A DNA stretch of 64,000 bases, taken from Acidobacteriaceae bacterium. GTDB taxonomy: Bacteria > Acidobacteriota > Terriglobia > Bryobacterales > Bryobacteraceae. The position numbers and the translations under genes were made by a program. Of this stretch, positions 60,089 to 64,000 are shown in pieces. Each line of letters starts with the position of its first letter. Positions within the stretch are counted from its first letter, which is position 1. The stretch is from the NCBI GenBank assembly GCA_019233755.1, contig JAFAMD010000019.1, positions 1-64,000 on the forward strand, read 5' to 3'. The notes under the pieces were generated by a model. It made no database searches. It saw only the letters and a program-made list of their open reading frames with translations, and was not told the origin of the DNA.

Positions 60089-63000
60089 AAAAGCTGAACT
60101 TCGCCGCTATCTGAACGAAGCGTGGATTATCCGCCTTAGTGATCCGCCCGAAGTTCGGATCGTTAATATTTCCTTCCACCGCGCTTGCTCCGTAGAACTG
60201 AGCGTGATTGAGCGTGTTGAATGTTTCCACGCGTAGCTCCAGCGATTTCGACTCCGTGATTCGAGTAATTTTATGCAGCGCGATATCAAAATTCTCTATT
60301 CCGGGGCCTGCGAAGAATCGTCTGGATGCGTTACCAGGAGTTCCCAAAGCATTCGGCGAGAACAAAGACGTGTTGAACTCCGGCAGCCCGTTCCGCGGAT
60401 TGTTATTGATGGCGAGATTGCCCGGTATTACATCCGGCAGATCAAGACTAATGGCGTTGACGCCATTGTTCTGCACGTTGATCAGTGCATTGTCACCCAA
60501 ACTGGCAAAGGTGACCGGCACACCGCTAGCGAATCGCGTGATTCCCGAGATCGTCCACCCTTGTGTTAGCCGGTTGCGAGCGTGGAACAGCACGTCAAAT
60601 GGCAATTCGTAGTTATAGCTCGCAACGAAGTCATTTCGGATGTCGAATGCCGAAAGCCCATACTCTTTCCGATAGTTGTAGGGATCAACCTGTTCCTGAA
60701 GGTTAGAGGACCAATCGAGCGACTTGCTGTAGGTATAGCTGGCGAGCAGCGTGAGCCGGCCCAAGGTTCGCTTTACAGTCAACTCCAGTCCGTTGTAGTT
60801 GGAGTTACCCATGTTCGCGAAGTAACCATCGCTGCCGATCGTATTGGGGAAAGGGGCACGCGTGCCGTTGACGATAGTGCCGTTCGCGCGTTCGAAAACC
60901 TGGTTCTCCAGGAACGGTCCACAGGTCGGTGTCCCCGGAGCTACATCTTGCGGCTGGCTCAGGCTCAGGCAAGTGGCGGGTACGCCCGGATTCGCTCCAA
61001 CTACCGTCAGCAGATGCCGGCCGAGCGTGCCAATGTAGCCTGCTGATAACAGAGTCTTGGCGCCCAGTTGGCGCTCGATTATGAAGTTGAAGTTCATCGA
61101 GTAGGGCGTACGATTCTGATGGAAGTAGCTGATTGCGCCATTAATGGGTGTGTACCGCGACCAATCGACGAAATCGGGATTCTTTGGCGAAACGTTGTAC
61201 GGTGGTGCGTTCACCGGAAATTGCTGCACATATTGTGTTCCGGTCAAAGCGCCCACAAACGGCTGAGCAAACTGCGGAGGTTCCGAAGTCGTGTACGTCA
61301 GGCCGTACGGCGGATTACCGGTCGGGTAAGCAATGGTCAGGCCTTCGATGGAGGTGAAGTAGCGTCCGAACCCGGCGCGAATGCTCGTCTTCCCCGGACC
61401 TCCGGTCAAGCGCTCCAGCCATCCATCTTTAGCACTGGGCGAGTAGGCGATCCCGAAACGCGGCGAGAAGTCGTTAAGAGGAGTCGGCGCGATGGTCGAG
61501 GGCACCCCCGGATCGCCGGGCACTACATAGCCTGTAGGCGCGCCCGGGAACGTCTGCGAATTTTCTCCTTCAATCAGCGTGGTGGCCTGGTTGTGCTCTT
61601 CAGACCAGGGCCGAATATAGTCCCAGCGCAGCCCGTAATTGATTGTGAGATTTGGTCTGACCTGCCAACTGTCCTGGATGAAAAGGCCGCCGACAGCCGA
61701 TAGCTCGTAAAAAGCCGGTGATGATTGCTGCGAATACTGGTCTGGCAAGCCGAGAAGAAAGTCCGCAAATCCGTTGCCCGTGCTCTGACTTCCCGCGCCC
61801 GCGAACGTGAATTGGCCGTTGGCTACCAGGTCAGGCAGTTCTTTCACGTGGAATTGGGTGTATTGCCCGCCCATCTTAACCGTGTGCGGTCCCATTACCT
61901 TTGAGAAATTGTCATTCACGCTGTAGGTATTGTTCACCTGGATAAGTTCAAAGGGATTTGCTCCGACGGTGAAATTATTGAAAATCAGATTTGCAACGCC
62001 CTCGTATTGCGGAAAGCCAGGCTGAATACCCTCCGGTCCCGTCGAGAAACCTTGCTGAGCCAGGCTGACGCCGACGCCGCCTTGCGGCACACCGAGCTGA
62101 TTGTAGATGCGCATATAGCTAAGGCGAAATTCGTTCACGGCTGTGCTGCCCAGGCTAAGGGTATGGCTCAGAACAGCGAGTTGCGACAATCCATGAGACA
62201 AGGCATTGAATCCCGGCACCGTCGCGCCGCCAAAACCGCTCGGTAAGGGATTGTTGAGGTCGTACCCATCCAGATCGTAATAGAGAGACAAGTTCCCGTG
62301 TTTCTCTGTATTGATATCGATCCGTCCGGAACCTTTGTCATCGTTTAAGCGCAGCTTAGCTGCGCCCGATGAGAACTGATTTACTCCAACATTCGGCGTG
62401 GGGATATATCCGAGAAGACGCGTCGATGGCACTGACCACGCCTTCTGCGGAATCACCGCATTCGGAAACACGCATTCCGTTGCCGTTGCGCAGCCCTGGA
62501 TATAGAACGGTTCGCCATTGTACACGGAATAACCAAGCCGCTGGCTCAGGGTTTGCGCGAGATAGTTTCCATTCACCGTGCCTGTAAGCGTGTTGGCAGC
62601 ATCCGCGAAGTTCCCGGTGCGATTGTCGAAGGACGGCACACTGATCAGTCCGGTCTCCTGGCCCTGAATCTGGCGTTGTCCCTGATAATCGCCAAAGAAG
62701 AACACTTTGTTTTTCTTGATCGGTCCGCCCACCGTGCCGCCGAATTCGTTTTGCTGAAAAGTGGCGCGCTCGGGAGAAAAGAAGTTGCGGGAGTCCAGAT
62801 CCGTGTTACGGAGAAATTCGAACAAAGAGCCATGAACGTCGTTTCCGCCCGATTTGGTGACGACGTTGATCAGGCCGCCGCTGTAGCCGCCATATTCGGC
62901 ATCTGAATTACTCGTAAGGATGCGGAATTCGGCGATGGAGTCCAGATTCGGAATAATTCCCGCCTGCTGGCCGATGGTCTCCTCCACACTGACGCCATTC

Positions 63001-63668
63001 AGGAAGAATCCGTTCGCGGATTCGCGCTGCCCATGGATGGCGAACTGTCCGGTGGTGAGGCCGCCGGAGACCGGGACATAGCCGAAGCTGCCGCCGGAAG
63101 TATTGTTGCTCTGGCCGCTCGTGGTGATGGGGTTGACGCCCGCTTGCGTCGCTAAAAGGTCTGTATAGCTGCGTCCGTTCAACGGAACATCCGTGATTTG
63201 TTTGCTGGCAATGGTTTGGCCGAGCTGCGTATCCGAGGTCTCAACGCCCGTCGCGCTTTCCGTAACGCTCACCGTTTCCGAACGCGCTGTCAGCTCCAGC
63301 ACAACCTCCAGCCCGATCGCGGAGCCAACGTCTACCACGATGCTGGTTTTGCGGTAAGGCTGAAACCCCTCCGCACTGACATCGAGGGTATACGCTCCCA
63401 CTGGAACAACAGGAAAGACAAACGCTCCCTGTGCGTCGGAGGTGCCAGTCTGCGCGGCCCCCGTTGCGGTATTTGTGAGCACGGCAGTTGCCTGTGGGAG
63501 CACAGCTCCCGAAGGATCTTTGACCGTGCCTGTCACTTTGCCTGAGACATCGGCGCTGGCGACCGCACACAACAGTACTCCCGCACAAAGGAGCAGCACC
63601 GTCTGCGTCATAATCGCGAACGCACTCCGGCAAAGCTTTGGAACCCTGAACAAATGAAAACTAACCAT
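60087..63668 (-). CDS. Large TonB-dependent receptor with carboxypeptidase-regulatory-like domain
   Basis: About 1193 residues from the ATG at 63668, which follows CAGGGGATAAAG; the frame opens at 63749. A signal peptide (about 1-40: IMTQTVLLLCAGVLLCAVAS) is followed by a carboxypeptidase-regulatory-like domain (about 42-125: VTGTVKDPSGAVLPQATAVL, GAFVFPVVPVGAYTLDVSAE). A plug comes next (about 140-270: QTIASKQITDVPLNGRSYTD, FAIHGQRESANGFFLNGV), then a long beta-barrel ending in AAKFSF with a terminal Phe. This is the typical acidobacterial Oar-like outer-membrane protein. The substrate is unknown; uptake of complex carbohydrates is often suggested. A hairpin repeat abuts its stop. Confidence 0.93.
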   Translation of the reverse strand: MVSFHLFRVPKLCRSAFAIMTQTVLLLCAGVLLCAVASADVSGKVTGTVKDPSGAVLPQATAVLTNTATGAAQTGTSDAQGAFVFPVVPVGAYTLDVSAEGFQPYRKTSIVVDVGSAIGLEVVLELTARSETVSVTESATGVETSDTQLGQTIASKQITDVPLNGRSYTDLLATQAGVNPITTSGQSNNTSGGSFGYVPVSGGLTTGQFAIHGQRESANGFFLNGVSVEETIGQQAGIIPNLDSIAEFRILTSNSDAEYGGYSGGLINVVTKSGGNDVHGSLFEFLRNTDLDSRNFFSPERATFQQNEFGGTVGGPIKKNKVFFFGDYQGQRQIQGQETGLISVPSFDNRTGNFADAANTLTGTVNGNYLAQTLSQRLGYSVYNGEPFYIQGCATATECVFPNAVIPQKAWSVPSTRLLGYIPTPNVGVNQFSSGAAKLRLNDDKGSGRIDINTEKHGNLSLYYDLDGYDLNNPLPSGFGGATVPGFNALSHGLSQLAVLSHTLSLGSTAVNEFRLSYMRIYNQLGVPQGGVGVSLAQQGFSTGPEGIQPGFPQYEGVANLIFNNFTVGANPFELIQVNNTYSVNDNFSKVMGPHTVKMGGQYTQFHVKELPDLVANGQFTFAGAGSQSTGNGFADFLLGLPDQYSQQSSPAFYELSAVGGLFIQDSWQVRPNLTINYGLRWDYIRPWSEEHNQATTLIEGENSQTFPGAPTGYVVPGDPGVPSTIAPTPLNDFSPRFGIAYSPSAKDGWLERLTGGPGKTSIRAGFGRYFTSIEGLTIAYPTGNPPYGLTYTTSEPPQFAQPFVGALTGTQYVQQFPVNAPPYNVSPKNPDFVDWSRYTPINGAISYFHQNRTPYSMNFNFIIERQLGAKTLLSAGYIGTLGRHLLTVVGANPGVPATCLSLSQPQDVAPGTPTCGPFLENQVFERANGTIVNGTRAPFPNTIGSDGYFANMGNSNYNGLELTVKRTLGRLTLLASYTYSKSLDWSSNLQEQVDPYNYRKEYGLSAFDIRNDFVASYNYELPFDVLFHARNRLTQGWTISGITRFASGVPVTFASLGDNALINVQNNGVNAISLDLPDVIPGNLAINNNPRNGLPEFNTSLFSPNALGTPGNASRRFFAGPGIENFDIALHKITRITESKSLELRVETFNTLNHAQFYGASAVEGNINDPNFGRITKADNPRFVQIAAKFSF

Positions 63669-63787
63669 CTTTATCCCCTGAAGTTGTTTTGGGGGCGCGG
63701 GCACACGTCGTGCGTCTGCGCCGCGTTGCCCCGATGCGAAGCCGACCAAGCAGTCGGCTTACCCTGAAAATTTGTTACTTGGAATGC

Positions 63788-63877
63788 CTAGCGGGAACGG
63801 TAGGCGTATCCCACTTCGAAGAAGGCTTTTACGCCCTTTCCCACCATCTGAAATGCATGGGTCATTTTGCGAAGCAT
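63788..63877 (-). CDS. Small ORF (29 residues) with strong ribosome-binding site
   Basis: An ATG at 63877 is preceded, 8 nt upstream, by AGGAGG within AAAGGAGGG, the best ribosome site in this part of the window. The 29-codon frame starts MLRKMTHAFQMVGKGVKAFF, is basic and amphipathic, and ends with TAG. The frame is open further upstream (another ATG about 22 codons earlier), but the site favours this start. It lies 119 nt upstream of the large TonB receptor gene on the same strand and could be a leader peptide or a small protein. The remaining 63878-64000 shows nothing else. Confidence 0.4.
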   Translation of the reverse strand: MLRKMTHAFQMVGKGVKAFFEVGYAYRSR

Positions 63878-64000
63878 CACACTTCCCTCCTTTGGATCAA
63901 CGTGTACGCACACGGAGAGCATGCGGCGCGAGGCGCCGGTCATCTCCGGGATTTGGGTTGTTGGCGGTGCGGCGTTAGGCTGGGAGGAACGAGCTCTTCA

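Noticed and set aside
1..64000. tRNA, rRNA, CRISPR or intact insertion sequence
   Set aside because: No cloverleaf-like segment, ribosomal sequence, regular spaced repeat array or transposase motif was recognised on reading either strand; a covariance-model scan was not possible.

Overview
This is a 64-kb chromosomal segment with typical bacterial gene density (about 52 credible genes), moderate-to-high GC and mostly Shine-Dalgarno-led starts. The gene content points to the phylum Acidobacteriota, most likely a Solibacter/Bryobacter-like soil bacterium. The main indications are a stand-alone duplicated MacB/FtsX permease (the acidobacterial ADOP type), two TonB-dependent receptors with an N-terminal carboxypeptidase-regulatory-like domain, a DUF6807 (PmoA-like) protein, a Tat-exported Gfo/Idh/MocA oxidoreductase, and a GMC oxidoreductase paired with a gluconate-2-dehydrogenase subunit 3. 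This placement is inferred from gene families, not from a marker gene. No rRNA, tRNA, CRISPR array, prophage or intact insertion sequence was seen.

Layout. 0.2-5 kb: zinc-ribbon membrane protein, methyltransferase, small membrane protein, ADOP permease. 5-13.7 kb: metabolic block with a Tat-exported Gfo/Idh oxidoreductase, an SDR/crotonase/CoA-transferase operon, a GMC dehydrogenase with its Tat-exported small subunit, a quinone reductase and a GNAT acetyltransferase. 14-17.6 kb: delta-60 repeat protein and a methyltransferase, flanked by decayed sequence that includes a recognisable htpX protease remnant. 17.8-25.6 kb: redox block with a catalase-related peroxidase, two flavoprotein disulfide-reductase-type enzymes, a glutaminase-like secreted protein, and a MOSC/ferredoxin-reductase fusion with palindromic sites upstream.

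25.8-40.5 kb is an exopolysaccharide locus. The plus-strand half (25.8-31.4 kb) is a six-gene amino-sugar cassette: two aminotransferases, two hexapeptide acyltransferases, a Gfo/Idh dehydrogenase and an epimerase. A secreted DUF4082/fibronectin-type protein with its own promoter follows. The minus-strand half (39.8-33.1 kb) is a compact operon: Wzz-type chain-length protein, ExeA-like ATPase, CpsD-type tyrosine kinase, UpxY/NusG-type antiterminator, second Gfo/Idh dehydrogenase, and a sugar-phosphate transferase carrying a degenerate GGDEF-like domain. A PilZ protein is divergent from it. No Wzx, Wzy, Wza or ordinary glycosyltransferase is present, so the locus must cooperate with genes elsewhere.

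40.7-47.9 kb: multicopper oxidase, tagaturonate-epimerase-like enzyme, SDR and DUF6807 protein (probable uronate/sugar catabolism), then hypothetical proteins and an isochorismatase-type hydrolase. 48-53.6 kb: a TonB receptor interrupted by a frameshift near its C-terminus, an ANTAR RNA-binding regulator preceded by a palindrome, and a diheme cytochrome divergent from an ECF sigma factor. 53.7-57.6 kb: an SDR/esterase/Baeyer-Villiger-type monooxygenase operon that looks like a ketone-to-ester-to-acid pathway, divergent from a PaiB-type protein. 57.6-64 kb: DUF937 protein, hypothetical protein, broken ankyrin gene, a tandem hairpin repeat, a large TonB receptor, and a 29-codon ORF with an excellent ribosome-binding site upstream of it.
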